Below, one piece after another: positions 52,912 to 63,822 of a stretch of DNA of 64,000 nucleotides. How positions within the stretch are numbered: position 1 is the first letter of the stretch; every line of letters starts with the position of its first letter. Location of the stretch: contig NZ_JAFJYC010000001.1 of assembly GCF_018777395.1 (NCBI RefSeq), positions 744,001 to 808,000 on the forward strand, written 5' to 3'. Both the position numbers and the translations under genes were made by a program. The notes under the pieces are model-generated. The model saw nothing but the letters and a program-made list of their open reading frames with translations. It made no database searches and was not told the origin of the DNA. Source of the stretch: Candidatus Sodalis endolongispinus. Its GTDB lineage: Bacteria; Pseudomonadota; Gammaproteobacteria; Enterobacterales; Enterobacteriaceae.

Positions 52912-53263
52912 TTTCGTGACTGGCCGTACTCCACGGCTTCTTTTAGGATCTCAACCTCCATCGTCTTCTTACCCAGAAGGCGCTGGAGCTCCCGGACCTG
53001 CTTCAATGCAGCTGCAAGCTCAGAGGCAGGAACAACGTCCTCCCGGCAGCCACGGCGGTGAGGTTGCCTTCCTGATATTGCTTTTTCCACTTAAACAGCA
53101 GGCTGGGCTGGATACCGTGCAGTCGTGCGAGATGGGAGACATTCATGCCGGGCTCCATCGTCTGCTGAATAATGGCCATTTTTTCCTGAGGAGTTTTACG
53201 TTTACGGACTTCTTGACCTAACAGGATCCCGGTCATATCAAAATTGGCGTTAGTGTTAGACAT
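52869..53263 (-). pseudogene. IS2-like OrfA (DNA-binding), frameshifted
   Basis: Begins [19 protein letters not shown], followed by [20 protein letters not shown], an HTH ([25 protein letters not shown]) and LTAVAAG. One G is missing near 53045, so the following [39 protein letters not shown] and [13 protein letters not shown] lie in another frame. These blocks are close to IS2 InsC. Confidence 0.9.
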
Positions 53264-53327
53264 ATATTTAAGCCTATCTCTTATCTGGAGATACAGCTAC
53301 TGTCTGGTGTTTCAGGGGGCTAAATCA

Positions 53328-54023
53328 CCCGGCATCGCAATGGTATCCAGCACGCGTCCCGGCGAGACGGCAATATCTACCGCGGTAATGCTGGCATCTT
53401 CCTCATTTTCCGTGAACAGTTTTATCCCCGAGGGGGGTCATGGTCAAGCGGTGGGTGTTAGCATCGGGGGTAGCGATCTGGTCAACCAGCCGGTCATCAT
53501 CGGTGTCGATCACCACGATCGCGCGGCTATTCTCACAGCATAGATGAAGCCGCCCGTCATCGCCGATGCGCCCGGTATGCGGAGATTGCAGCGGGCTGAT
53601 GTCGATAAAGCCCTTCAGCACCCGTCGCGCCAGATCGATAACGGCAATTTTATGCCCCGGATGCGGCTTGTCGCCGTGTACGCCGTCGCCGTAAAGGGGA
53701 ACATAAGCCTTCATTTTTGACGCCGCGATCACCAACTCATGGGGGCGAGGAGGAAAGCCGTTTAACCTTTGCTGTACAGCGTAACTGACGGGATCAAGAA
53801 ACAGGACGCTTGAGCCTTGTTTGTCTACAGCAATCAGGCCATAGGCGCCGGCGAGTGTGGTGATAGTGGCTTTCCCTTCTTGGCAATATCTACCCCGAGA
53901 ATAGTTCATCATGCAAGGTTTGGCGCCAACGCGCGCAGCGTTTACACTGGCAATACCGGCTGCGGCGCCGGTAGCGACAACGGCACTGCCCTCGTTCTGG
54001 CTGCAGCAGCGACACCAGTGCAC
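53328..54023 (-). pseudogene. Exported beta-propeller (YVTN/YncE-like) protein, frameshifted and truncated by IS
   Basis: Repeats of the seven-bladed propeller type are visible (YGLIAVDKQGSSVLFLDPVSY, HKIAVIDLARRVLKGFIDIS, GRIGDDGRLHLCCENSRAIVVID). A frameshift near 53415-53430 moves LFTENEEDASITAVDIAVSP and RVLDTIAMPG to another frame, and the IS2-like element starts right after. An upstream segment with Ala/Gly-rich character may be a signal peptide, but the start is unclear. A Fur site lies upstream. E. coli YncE is an iron-regulated exported propeller, but this sequence is not clearly its ortholog. Confidence 0.72.
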
Positions 54024-54114
54024 CTACGGTGGTACAGACACCCGTATCTTCATAGACGCAAGGCGGGTGCATAAGGCGGTAACAACGACCAGATATCAGG
54101 TGAGGTCTTCTTGC

Positions 54115-54133
54115 GGAAATGATGCTCATTATC
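54115..54133 (-). promoter_or_regulatory. Fur box upstream of the beta-propeller gene
   Basis: On the minus strand GATAATGAGCATCATTTCC matches 15 of 19 positions of the Fur consensus. It overlaps a second partial match, so the site at 54115-54147 looks like tandem Fur binding. Confidence 0.65.
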
Positions 54134-54147
54134 ATGAGAATCATTAG

Positions 54148-54556
54148 CCATTAATTTATTTGAGATTTAATAATATATTAAATAGCAATAAAAGCAGCCG
54201 AACGGCGGGGGGGTTTAATGTATGTCGTGCATATTAAAATAAATAACCTACTATTTACCCACAGATAATAACATTATTCCATGTGAAGCAAAAAGGAGGT
54301 CAAGCCAGCAATAGCGCCCGCTGCGGGGTGATCGGTCGGCAAAGCGATAACTCTGGACCAAAGGGGAAGGTTAATTTAATGTTGTCATAATTAAAAAATC
54401 AAAGATAGAATCATTAGTTACCAAAAGCAGTTAACTATCGCGCCCAATGTTATTTTCGTTCCCGACCTTGCCAGGAGCGTTTAATGACTTGGATTCCTTA
54501 ATATTCGTTCACTAACGAATATCTCACAAACCAGCCATTTAACGAATGCCTCTTAT
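54148..54556. other. AT-rich spacer before the LysR gene
   Basis: 409 bases, clearly richer in A and T than the core. No gene seen. A palindrome lies at 54501-54522 (listed separately). Confidence 0.65.
54501..54522. promoter_or_regulatory. Palindrome upstream of the LysR gene, candidate operator
   Basis: Perfect inverted repeat ATATTCGTT / AACGAATAT with a four-base CACT spacer, 34 bases before the LysR ATG. It fits the T-N11-A shape of LysR boxes, so autoregulation is possible. No T-run follows, so it is not a terminator. Confidence 0.55.
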
Positions 54557-55456
54557 ATGAATAACTTTGATTTTAATTTATTAGTGGTTCTCAACGCATT
54601 ACTGGAAGACTGTAGCGTCAATCTGGCTGCCAGGAAGCTAAACGTCACCGCGCCGGCCATCAGCAAGTCGCTGAATAAAATCCGCGCCTTATTCAATGAT
54701 CCGATTCTGGTGCGCAGCGGCACCAAATTAATTCCCACACCCAAGGCGATTGCATTAAAGGAGAATGTTAGACAACTCGTCAATCGGATTGAATCCATGC
54801 TGAACACCAATATGGCGTTTGAGCCGCATACCACCACAGTCTCATTTACCATCGCCGCCAACGCCACTATCGTGTTCACCATCAACGCGCTGCTGTTTTG
54901 CGAGGTTCAGCGCAGCGCGCCAAATGTGTTTATTAATCTGGTGCACGATTCGGACTATGACGACGATTTTCTCCGCTCTAACGATATTGATCTCTATATC
55001 GGCGAGATGCGCGATTTAAACCCAGAGATTACCATTCGCACTATTCACTCGGCGAAATGTTACTTTATGTGCCGTTGCGGCCATCCTATCCTGGCCAGCG
55101 ATAAAAGCATGGACAATTTGCTCAAATATCACTTTGTGCAAACTAAGGAGAAGTATCCGACGGGGACCGACGAGGCGGCGAAATATTTCTGGTCGGCACG
55201 CCATGTGATGGGGGCCACTCCGGGCTATATGGCGACCATGAACGCCATTACCCATTCCGATGCGCTGGCTATCGTGCCTGACTTTGTGGTCACCACAATG
55301 AAAAAATTGAATGTGGCGGTGGAATTTTTCAGCGCCGACTTCGATCTGGGTAAGCGCAGTATAATCCAGGCATGGCACTCAAAACATAATCATTCACCGT
55401 GCCATAAGTGGTTGCGGGATTTGACCAAAGGCATGTTTATTGACAGCATGAAATAA
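54557..55456 (+). CDS. LysR-family transcriptional regulator
   Basis: 299 residues. The winged HTH is at the N-terminus: NFDFNLLVVLNALLEDCSVNLAARKLNVTAPAISKSLNKIRALFNDPILVRSG (residues 3-55). The effector domain follows with VSFTIAANATIVF near 95, DIDLYIGEMRDL near 145 and SDALAIVPDFVVTTM near 235. It resembles the NodD/LeuO/YbdO-type subgroup rather than metabolic LysRs. Its likely targets are not obvious: the adjacent genes are a broken propeller and lptG. Frame intact. Confidence 0.9.
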   Translation: MNNFDFNLLVVLNALLEDCSVNLAARKLNVTAPAISKSLNKIRALFNDPILVRSGTKLIPTPKAIALKENVRQLVNRIESMLNTNMAFEPHTTTVSFTIAANATIVFTINALLFCEVQRSAPNVFINLVHDSDYDDDFLRSNDIDLYIGEMRDLNPEITIRTIHSAKCYFMCRCGHPILASDKSMDNLLKYHFVQTKEKYPTGTDEAAKYFWSARHVMGATPGYMATMNAITHSDALAIVPDFVVTTMKKLNVAVEFFSADFDLGKRSIIQAWHSKHNHSPCHKWLRDLTKGMFIDSMK

Positions 55457-55511
55457 CTTTACGCTGTCGGCATGACACAGCATTAAGGTCCAAAATGAAA
55501 GCCACGGCAAT

Positions 55512-55546
55512 AAAAAACGGCGCTGACGGTATTTCCGATCAGCGCC
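55512..55546 (-). terminator. Intrinsic terminator after lptG
   Basis: Minus-strand stem GGCGCTGA / TCAGCGCC around a 12-base loop, followed by a T run (six A at 55512-55517 on the plus strand), 23 bases after the lptG stop. Confidence 0.9.
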
Positions 55547-55568
55547 TCACCAGGGAATATCGAACGCG

Positions 55569-56639
55569 TCACCGACGCCGTAACAGCATGACAATGCTGA
55601 TAATGAGAAACGCCATACTGGGGAGCAATGCCCCGAACACAGGCGGCATGTTGTACACCATACTTAGCGGTCCGAAGATCTGATCTAACACATAAAACAA
55701 GAAACCGAAACTTATCCCGGTAACCACCCGTACCCCCATAGGGACGCTGCGTAGCGGTCCGAAAATAAACGACAGCGCCATCAGCATCATCACCACCACC
55801 GAGAACGGCGAGAAAATCTTGCTCCACATATTCAGCTGGTAACGGTTGGATTCCTGCCCGCTCTGCTTGAGATAGTTGACGTAATTGTACAGCCACGAGA
55901 TGGACAACGAATTGGGCTCCAGGGCGACAACCCCCAGTTTATCCGGCGTGAGATTGGTCTTCCATTCGCCGTTCAGGGTTTGCCGGCCGGTAATTTGCTT
56001 ATCGTTGGTCAAATCCGATTCGTCCACCTGTGACAATTTCCAACTGCCGTTGCTGAACGTGGCGGTGGCGGCATAACGCAGAGACTGCAGCCGCTCCGCT
56101 TTATCAAAATGGTAAATATTGACGCCGGCCAGTTCATCGCTGCCCACCACCCGTTCGATGAAAATAAAGTCGTTACCGTCCTTGGCCCACAGCCCGTTCT
56201 GGGTTGAGAGCATGGAACCGCCGTAAATCATCTGGGTGCGATAATTGTAGGCCATTTGCTCACCCGCCGGCGCCACCCATTCACCGATAGCCATGGTCAA
56301 GAGCACCAGCGGAATAGCGGTTTTCATCACCGAGCCGGCCACATGCATACGGCTGAAACCGGACGCCTGCATCACCACCAGTTCACTGCGGGTCGCCAGC
56401 GAACCCAGCCCCAGCAGCGCACCCAACAGCGCCGCCATCGGGAAGAAAATCTCGATGTCCTTGGGGACGCTGAGCAGGGTAAACAACCCCGCGCCCAGCG
56501 CCGAATAGCCGCCCTGGCCAACTTTGCGCAGCTGTTCGACGAATTTGATAATGCCCGATAGCGATACCAGCATGAACAGGGTCATCATGATGGTACTGAA
56601 TATCGTTTTACCGATATAGCGGTCTAACACACCAAACAT
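55569..56639 (-). CDS. lptG: LPS export system permease LptG
   Basis: 356 residues, six predicted membrane helices flanking a periplasmic beta-jellyroll domain. It starts MFGVLDRYIGKTIFSTIMMT; IIKFVEQLRKVGQGGYS near 36 and SELVVMQASGFSR near 95 match the family (coupling helix). The C-terminal SVPMGVRVVTGISFGFLFY is conserved. With LptF and LptB it extracts LPS from the inner membrane. The start at 56639 overlaps the lptF stop; the longer frame is rejected. Confidence 0.96.
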   Translation of the reverse strand: MFGVLDRYIGKTIFSTIMMTLFMLVSLSGIIKFVEQLRKVGQGGYSALGAGLFTLLSVPKDIEIFFPMAALLGALLGLGSLATRSELVVMQASGFSRMHVAGSVMKTAIPLVLLTMAIGEWVAPAGEQMAYNYRTQMIYGGSMLSTQNGLWAKDGNDFIFIERVVGSDELAGVNIYHFDKAERLQSLRYAATATFSNGSWKLSQVDESDLTNDKQITGRQTLNGEWKTNLTPDKLGVVALEPNSLSISWLYNYVNYLKQSGQESNRYQLNMWSKIFSPFSVVVMMLMALSFIFGPLRSVPMGVRVVTGISFGFLFYVLDQIFGPLSMVYNMPPVFGALLPSMAFLIISIVMLLRRR

Positions 56640-57739
56640 CAGGCCGCTCCTCTCGCATGCAGACGCCCGCGAAGCCTTATCGCCGGTATGCTGTCCCATA
56701 AATTCAGTATCAGCGCCAGCGCCAGGTACGCCACATTGGTCAGCCACATCCACAGCATCGGGTCAAGCTTGCCCTTGGCGCCGTTAGAACGCAGCGAAGT
56801 TTGCAGCAGGAAGAAAATCAAATACAGCAACATCGCCGGCAGCATGCTCAGGACCCGCCCCTGGCGTGGGTTGACCACCGACAACGGCACCACCATCATA
56901 GCCATGATCAGCACCGAAACCACCAGTGTAAACCGCCAATTCAGTTCGGCGCGCGCCTCGGGCTCCGGCGAGCGCCACAGCTGGCGCAGCGACATCTGCT
57001 CAGCATCGGTGCCGTCCACCGCCACCGCCCGGTGACCGATAACCGCCTGATATTGAGTGAAATCGGTAATGCGGAAATCGCGCAACAGCGCGGTCCCCTC
57101 ATAGCGGGTACCCTTGTCCAGCATGACCAGTTGCGATCCGTCCGGCCGCTGGCTCATATGGCCGCGGTCCGCTATCACCACGGAAGGGCGCGCGTTGCTG
57201 TTCGGCTTAAGCTGCGCCAGGAATACATGTTCAAAGCCTTTATCTTTGACGTTGCCGACGAATAGCACCGAATTGCCGTTTTCCGCCGGTTTAAACTTCC
57301 CCTCGACCAGCGCCGCCATGCTGGGATTGGCCTTAGCTTCCGACATGACCAGATCCTGATGGCGCGACGACCAGGGTGAAAGCCATACCACATTCACCGC
57401 CGCCAGTACCGCGGTAATCAGGCTGAGCAGCAGCGCTGCGCGGATCAAAATGCTTTTACCCAACCCGCAGGCGTGCATAACCGTAATTTCGCTTTCGGTG
57501 TACATCCGGCTCAAGGTCATCAACAACCCCAGAAAAATACTCAGGGGAAGGATTAATTGCGCCATTTCCGGCACGCCAAAGCCGAGTAAGGACAAAACCA
57601 GGTTTGTCGGGATATCGCCATCCACCGCCGCGCCCAGGATCCGCACCAGCTTTTGACAGAAGAAAATCAAAACCAGGATGAACAGGATGGCGAGCTGGAT
57701 TTTAAATGTCTCCCGAACCAGATATCTAGTGATTATCAC
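56639..57739 (-). CDS. lptF: LPS export system permease LptF
   Basis: 366 residues. MIITRYLVRETFKIQLAILFI begins the first helix, SRMYTESEITVMHACGLGKSI near 74 is the conserved coupling region, and the C-terminal helices include RVLSMLPAMLLYLIFFLL. LptF and LptG form the transmembrane pair of the LptB2FG transporter. Divergent from pepA and ahead of lptG, as in E. coli. Intact. Confidence 0.96.
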   Translation of the reverse strand: MIITRYLVRETFKIQLAILFILVLIFFCQKLVRILGAAVDGDIPTNLVLSLLGFGVPEMAQLILPLSIFLGLLMTLSRMYTESEITVMHACGLGKSILIRAALLLSLITAVLAAVNVVWLSPWSSRHQDLVMSEAKANPSMAALVEGKFKPAENGNSVLFVGNVKDKGFEHVFLAQLKPNSNARPSVVIADRGHMSQRPDGSQLVMLDKGTRYEGTALLRDFRITDFTQYQAVIGHRAVAVDGTDAEQMSLRQLWRSPEPEARAELNWRFTLVVSVLIMAMMVVPLSVVNPRQGRVLSMLPAMLLYLIFFLLQTSLRSNGAKGKLDPMLWMWLTNVAYLALALILNLWDSIPAIRLRGRLHARGAA

Positions 57740-58003
57740 GCTTATTTCGCCTGTGAAAACTTGTATTTTTGCAGAAAAATCGATAATTTCATCGCTAATC
57801 CCTCATTAATACGTATCAAACAGCCACCTTTATCGCTAGATAGAGTATAACAACATTAAGCGTTCGGCTGAGCCATGAGAACGCACTGATTGTCGACAGA
57901 ATAGCGTCCTTTGCGTCGTTCAGATTAACACATAGAATGAATGCAAAGGCGGGACGATGACGGGAAAGTCTATTTTATCCCGCGCTTCCGTCTTTGTCTT
58001 TAA

Positions 58004-59525
<1,522 letters not shown>

Positions 59526-59547
59526 CCGTAAAAAAGGTATGCTTGCA

Positions 59548-59576
59548 CGGGCGGCGCTTGCCGCCCGCTGTTTTTT
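59548..59576 (+). terminator. Intrinsic terminator after pepA
   Basis: Eight-bp stem CGGGCGGC / GCCGCCCG with a GCTT loop, then CTG and six T residues, 23 bases after the pepA stop. Confidence 0.88.
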
Positions 59577-59605
59577 CCGTAACCCCCTTGTTGACTTAAC
59601 GGCAC

Positions 59606-60055
59606 ATGAAAAACGCAACTTTCTACCTGCTCGACCACCATGCCATCAGCGATGGGCTGACCGCCGTGGAGCGGCTCGCCTGCGATTTGGCGGCCGATAA
59701 ATGGCGGCAGGGGAAACGGGTGCTTATCGCCTGTGAGGACGATGCTCAGGCGCTTAGGCTCGACGAGGCGCTGTGGGCGCGCGATCCCCATGCGTTCGTG
59801 CCGCATAACCTGGCGGGGGAAGGTCCGCGCTACGGCGCGCCGGTGGAACTTTGCTGGCCGCAGCGCCGCGGCAGTGCGCCGCGGGATCTGCTGATTAGCC
59901 TGCTGCCGGCCTGTGCGGATTTTGCCTCCGCTTTCCATGAAGTGATAGACTTCGTCCAGGATGAAGATGCTTTAAAACAGTTGGCGCGCGATCGTTACAA
60001 AGCGTATCGCAGCGTCGGCTTCCAATTGACTACGGCCACGCCGCCAACGCATTGA
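59606..60055 (+). CDS. holC: DNA polymerase III subunit chi
   Basis: 149 residues (E. coli 147). HolC joins SSB to the clamp loader through HolD. Visible blocks: MKNATFYLLDHHAISDGLTAVER at the N-terminus, DLAADKWRQGKRVLIACEDDAQA near 27 and EVIDFVQDEDALKQLARDRYKAYRSVGF at the C-terminus. It is between pepA and valS, as in E. coli. Intact. Confidence 0.95.
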   Translation: MKNATFYLLDHHAISDGLTAVERLACDLAADKWRQGKRVLIACEDDAQALRLDEALWARDPHAFVPHNLAGEGPRYGAPVELCWPQRRGSAPRDLLISLLPACADFASAFHEVIDFVQDEDALKQLARDRYKAYRSVGFQLTTATPPTH

Positions 60056-60068
60056 TTAACGACGCATA

Positions 60069-62924
60069 ATGGACAAAACATACAATCCCAAAGATATCGA
60101 GCAGCCGCTGTATGAGCACTGGGAGCAGCAGGGCTATTTTAAGCCGAACAACGATACCCGGCAGGATAGCTACTGCATCATGATCCCGCCGCCCAACGTG
60201 ACCGGCAGCTTGCATATGGGCCATGCCTTCCAGCAGACCATTATGGATACCCTGATTCGTTATCAGCGTATGCAGGGCAAAAATACCCTGTGGCAGGCGG
60301 GTACCGATCACGCCGGCATCGCGACGCAGATGGTGGTGGAGCGGCAAATCGCCGCTGAAGAGGGCAAAACCCGGCACGATTACGGCCGCGACGCCTTTAT
60401 CGACAAGATTTGGCAGTGGAAAGCGCAATCCGGCGGCACGATTACCCATCAAATGCGCCGGCTGGGTGACTCCGTGGACTGGGAACGCGAGCGGTTCACC
60501 ATGGACGAAGGGCTGTCCAACGCGGTGAAAGAAGTGTTCGTGCGCCTGTACCAGGAAGATTTGATTTACCGCGGCAAACGCCTGGTGAACTGGGACCCGA
60601 AATTACGCACCGCGATTTCTGATCTGGAGGTGGAGAACCGCGAGTCGAAAGGCGCCATGTGGCATCTGCGCTACCCCCTTGCCGACGGCGTGCGTACCGC
60701 CGACGGTCTGGATTATCTGGTGGTCGCCACCACACGGCCGGAAACCATGCTCGGCGATACCGGCGTGGCGGTGAACCCGGAAGACTCGCGCTATCGCGAT
60801 TTAATAGGTCAGTTCGTCATTCTACCGCTGGTCGGCCGCCGCATCCCGATTGTCGGCGACGAGCACGCCGATATGACTAAAGGCACCGGCTGCGTCAAAA
60901 TCACGCCGGCCCATGACTTTAACGACTATGAGGTCGGTAAGCGCCACGCGCTGCCGATGATCAACATCCTGACCTTTGACGGCGATATCCGTCAGGACGG
61001 CGAGGTATTCGATACCTCCGGAGAGGCCAGCGACGTCGTGTCAGGGGAAATTCCGGCGCCCTTACGTGGCCTGGAGCGCTTAGCCGCCCGCAAGGCGATC
61101 GTGGCGGAATTCGATCGCCTGGGCCTGCTGGTCGAGGTCAAAGCCCACGATCTCATGGTCCCTTATGGCGATCGCGGCGGCGTGGTTATCGAGCCGATGC
61201 TGACCGACCAATGGTACGTCCGCACCGCACCGCTGGCGAAAGTGGCGGTGGACGCGGTGGAACAGGGCGAGATCCAGTTCGTGCCGAAGCAGTACGAAAA
61301 CATGTATTTCAGCTGGATGCGCGATATACAGGATTGGTGCATTTCCCGCCAGCTGTGGTGGGGCCACCGTATACCGGCCTGGTATGACGCCGAGGGGCGG
61401 GTCTATGTGGGCCGCAGCGAGGCCGAAGTCCGCCAGCAGCATCAGTTGGCGGATGACGTGACGCTGCGCCAGGACGACGACGTGCTGGATACCTGGTTCT
61501 CTTCCGGGCTGTGGACCTTCTCAACCCTCGGCTGGCCGGAAAACACCGACGCGCTGCGCACCTTCCACCACACAAGCGTAGTGGTAAGCGGCTTCGACAT
61601 TATCTTCTTCTGGATTGCGCGCATGATCATGCTGACCCTGCATTTCATCAAGGATGACGATGGTAAGCCGCAGGTGCCGTTCAAAACCGTCTACATGACC
61701 GGTTTGATTCGCGATGAGGAAGGGAAGAAGATGTCCAAGTCCAAAGGTAACGTCATTGATCCGCTGGACATGGTGGATGGCATCTCGCTGGCTGATTTGA
61801 TCCAAAAGCGTACCGGCAACATGATGCAGCCGCAGCTGGCGGACAAAATCCGCAAACGCACCGAAAAACAGTTTCCCAACGGCATCGAGCCGCACGGTAC
61901 CGATGCGCTGCGCTTCACGCTGGCGGCGCTGGCCTCTACCGGTCGCGATATCAACTGGGACATGAAACGTCTGGAGGGGTATCGCAATTTCTGCAATAAA
62001 TTGTGGAACGCCAGCCGTTTCGTATTGATGAACACCGAAGCGCAGGACTGCGGTTTCCACGGTGGCGACAAAGTGTTGTCGCTGGCGGATCGCTGGATCC
62101 TGGCGGAATTTAACCAGACGGTGAAGGCGTTCCGCGAGGCGCTGGATAATTATCGCTTCGATCTGGCGGCCGGTATTTTATACGAGTTTATCTGGAACCA
62201 GTTCTGCGACTGGTATCTGGAGCTGACCAAGCCGGTGATGAGAGGCGGCAGCGACGCCGAGCTGCGCGGTACGCGTCATACTCTGGTTACGGTGCTGGAA
62301 GCGCTACTGCGGTTGGCGCACCCGATCATTCCGTTTATCACCGAAACCATCTGGCAGCGGGTGAAAACCCTTACCGGCAACCAGGGGGACACCCTGATGC
62401 TGCAACCGTTTCCGTCCTACGATGCGGCGCGAGCGGATGCCGACGCGCTCACCGATTTGGAATGGATCAAGCAAGCGATCGTCGCGGTGCGTACCATTCG
62501 CGCCGAGATGAATATCGCCCCCGGCAAGCCGTTAGCGGTGCTGCTGCGCCAGGCATCCCCCACGGTAGTGCGGCGGGTGAACGAGAATCTGAGCTTTATG
62601 CTCACCCTGGCGCGGCTTGACAGCATTACCCTGCTGCCGGCGGACGATAAAGGGCCGGTTTCCGTCACCCAGATTATCGACGGCGCCGAATTGCTGATTC
62701 CGATGGCGGGTCTGGTCGATAAGGACGCCGAACTGTACCGTCTGGCGAAAGAAGCCGCGCGCATCGACGGCGAAATCAGCCGTATTGCCGCCAAGCTTGG
62801 CAACGAGGGCTTTATCGGCCGTGCGCCGGAGGCGGTGGTGGCGAAAGAGCGCGAGAAGCTGGAAAGCTACCAGCAATCCAGGGCGAAATTGCTGGAACAG
62901 CAGGCGATTATCGCCGGTTTATAA
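60069..62924 (+). CDS. valS: Valyl-tRNA synthetase
   Basis: 951 residues, the E. coli length. Class I synthetase with the HIGH motif in [18 protein letters not shown] near residues 41-58, [12 protein letters not shown] near 554-565, and a CP1 editing domain between (about 190-340). The anticodon-binding domain and C-terminal coiled coil follow ([20 protein letters not shown] to EQQAIIAGL). Starts 14 bases after holC. Intact. Confidence 0.97.
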   Translation: MDKTYNPKDIEQPLYEHWEQQGYFKPNNDTRQDSYCIMIPPPNVTGSLHMGHAFQQTIMDTLIRYQRMQGKNTLWQAGTDHAGIATQMVVERQIAAEEGKTRHDYGRDAFIDKIWQWKAQSGGTITHQMRRLGDSVDWERERFTMDEGLSNAVKEVFVRLYQEDLIYRGKRLVNWDPKLRTAISDLEVENRESKGAMWHLRYPLADGVRTADGLDYLVVATTRPETMLGDTGVAVNPEDSRYRDLIGQFVILPLVGRRIPIVGDEHADMTKGTGCVKITPAHDFNDYEVGKRHALPMINILTFDGDIRQDGEVFDTSGEASDVVSGEIPAPLRGLERLAARKAIVAEFDRLGLLVEVKAHDLMVPYGDRGGVVIEPMLTDQWYVRTAPLAKVAVDAVEQGEIQFVPKQYENMYFSWMRDIQDWCISRQLWWGHRIPAWYDAEGRVYVGRSEAEVRQQHQLADDVTLRQDDDVLDTWFSSGLWTFSTLGWPENTDALRTFHHTSVVVSGFDIIFFWIARMIMLTLHFIKDDDGKPQVPFKTVYMTGLIRDEEGKKMSKSKGNVIDPLDMVDGISLADLIQKRTGNMMQPQLADKIRKRTEKQFPNGIEPHGTDALRFTLAALASTGRDINWDMKRLEGYRNFCNKLWNASRFVLMNTEAQDCGFHGGDKVLSLADRWILAEFNQTVKAFREALDNYRFDLAAGILYEFIWNQFCDWYLELTKPVMRGGSDAELRGTRHTLVTVLEALLRLAHPIIPFITETIWQRVKTLTGNQGDTLMLQPFPSYDAARADADALTDLEWIKQAIVAVRTIRAEMNIAPGKPLAVLLRQASPTVVRRVNENLSFMLTLARLDSITLLPADDKGPVSVTQIIDGAELLIPMAGLVDKDAELYRLAKEAARIDGEISRIAAKLGNEGFIGRAPEAVVAKEREKLESYQQSRAKLLEQQAIIAGL

Positions 62925-62956
62925 GCGCGCCAGTGCGGTTTTCCCGGCGCACCATG

Positions 62957-62976
62957 GCCGGGGCCAGCGCCCCGGC
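62957..62976 (+). terminator. GC-rich hairpin after valS, possible terminator
   Basis: Perfect 8-bp stem GCCGGGGC / GCCCCGGC with a CAGC loop, 33 bases after the valS stop. Only three T residues follow (GGGTTTC), so termination is less certain. Confidence 0.5.
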
Positions 62977-63060
62977 GGGTTTCGGTTGCATCGGTGGGCC
63001 CTGCGGTGCTATTACTTTTAACCCATCGTTCCTTTATTTATCATTATCTGGATCATGACC

Positions 63061-63229
63061 ATGTCCAAGACCTCTGCAGATGCCATACGGGTGCGTCCGA
63101 TAACGCTGGCAGATAATAGCGCCATCGCGCAGGTGATCCGCCGGGGTTTCCGCCGAGTTCGGCCTGACGGCGGATAAAGGCTATACCGTCTCCGATCCCA
63201 ATTTCGATCACCTTTTTGAGCTCTTATAG
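63061..63229 (+). pseudogene. yjgM: GNAT acetyltransferase YjgM, frameshifted and truncated
   Basis: MSKTSADAIRVRPITLADNS, then AIAQVIR, matches the start of the YjgM-type acetyltransferases. The frame then shifts near 63143, and [21 protein letters not shown] continues in another frame until a TAG at 63229. The rest of the acetyltransferase is missing; phage-like sequence follows. yjgM is near valS in E. coli too. Confidence 0.8.
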
Positions 63230-63240
63230 CGCGGCAAATC

Positions 63241-63307
63241 ATTTGATACCGAAAGGCAAAATATTTGATACGCTCAAAAATCACACAAATGAAAATTATT
63301 TGATACC
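63241..63307. repeat. Three direct copies of ATTTGATAC
   Basis: ATTTGATAC occurs at 63241, 63263 and 63298, followed by C or G. The AT-rich stretch lies between the yjgM remnant and the Mom-like remnant and could be an operator cluster of former phage DNA. Confidence 0.6.
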
Positions 63308-63348
63308 AATTGCTGTACTGATGTAATGCTTTTGTTGTCCCTAAAACA

Positions 63349-63822
63349 TCATGAACTTGGTTTTAACGTTTCCGGCTTAGGATAAGGCTGCACTTTAAAT
63401 AATTTTGTATTGAGGCGCTTCTTCGCGCGTTTGTCCAAAAAGCGGATATATCGGAATTGCTGGAAGCGATGAACAGTTGCACGCTCTATATTGGCCCTCA
63501 GGTATTCTCCTCGCTTGCCGCCTCGCGTGATCGCGTTGCGGGCTATTTCTTGATACCACTCACCATCAATCTCATAGAATCGCGAGTAATGGCTGCCGAT
63601 ATATTCAAAATTACTCGCCTGATACACCACGCCACAACGCCCACAGCGCTCATCTGCAAAGGATTGCACCCATTGCACCTGAGGATAAAGTAACCTGATA
63701 GTTTTTAGCGCATAGCTGATCGCTCGTGACCAAAGACCACTTTTTCGCCACTGTTAGGATTCAGGGCGTACCCCCACTGCATCACGCCAACCAAAGCCCT
63801 ACCGGAGAATACCCCAAGATGC
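63349..63822 (-). pseudogene. Phage Mom-like (GNAT-fold) protein, truncated and frameshifted
   Basis: Two parts are readable on the minus strand. The upstream part ([23 protein letters not shown]) joins at the IS end at 63823, so the N-terminus is lost. After GHERSA about 28 residues are missing with a frame change, and [43 protein letters not shown] and [19 protein letters not shown] follow. This pattern resembles phage Mom-family proteins that modify adenine in DNA, but I recognise it only from memory, so it should be treated as tentative. It lies between yjgM and IS2-like DNA. Confidence 0.5.

Larger units (their letters stand above)
52063..53327 (-). mobile_element. IS2-like insertion sequence (IS3 family), inactive
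   Basis: 1265 bases. The ends TGATCTTGCCCC (52063) and, inverted, TGATTTAGCCCC (53327) form an imperfect terminal repeat. Two overlapping minus-strand genes correspond to IS2 orfA (helix-turn-helix) and orfB (DDE catalytic domain). Both are broken. The flanks show no matching target duplication, which suggests rearrangement after insertion. The left flank is a phage integrase and the right flank a broken beta-propeller gene. Confidence 0.93.

Noticed and set aside
56640..56753. N-terminal extension of lptG
   Set aside because: It overlaps lptF and lacks the membrane start; the ATG at 56639 matches the family.
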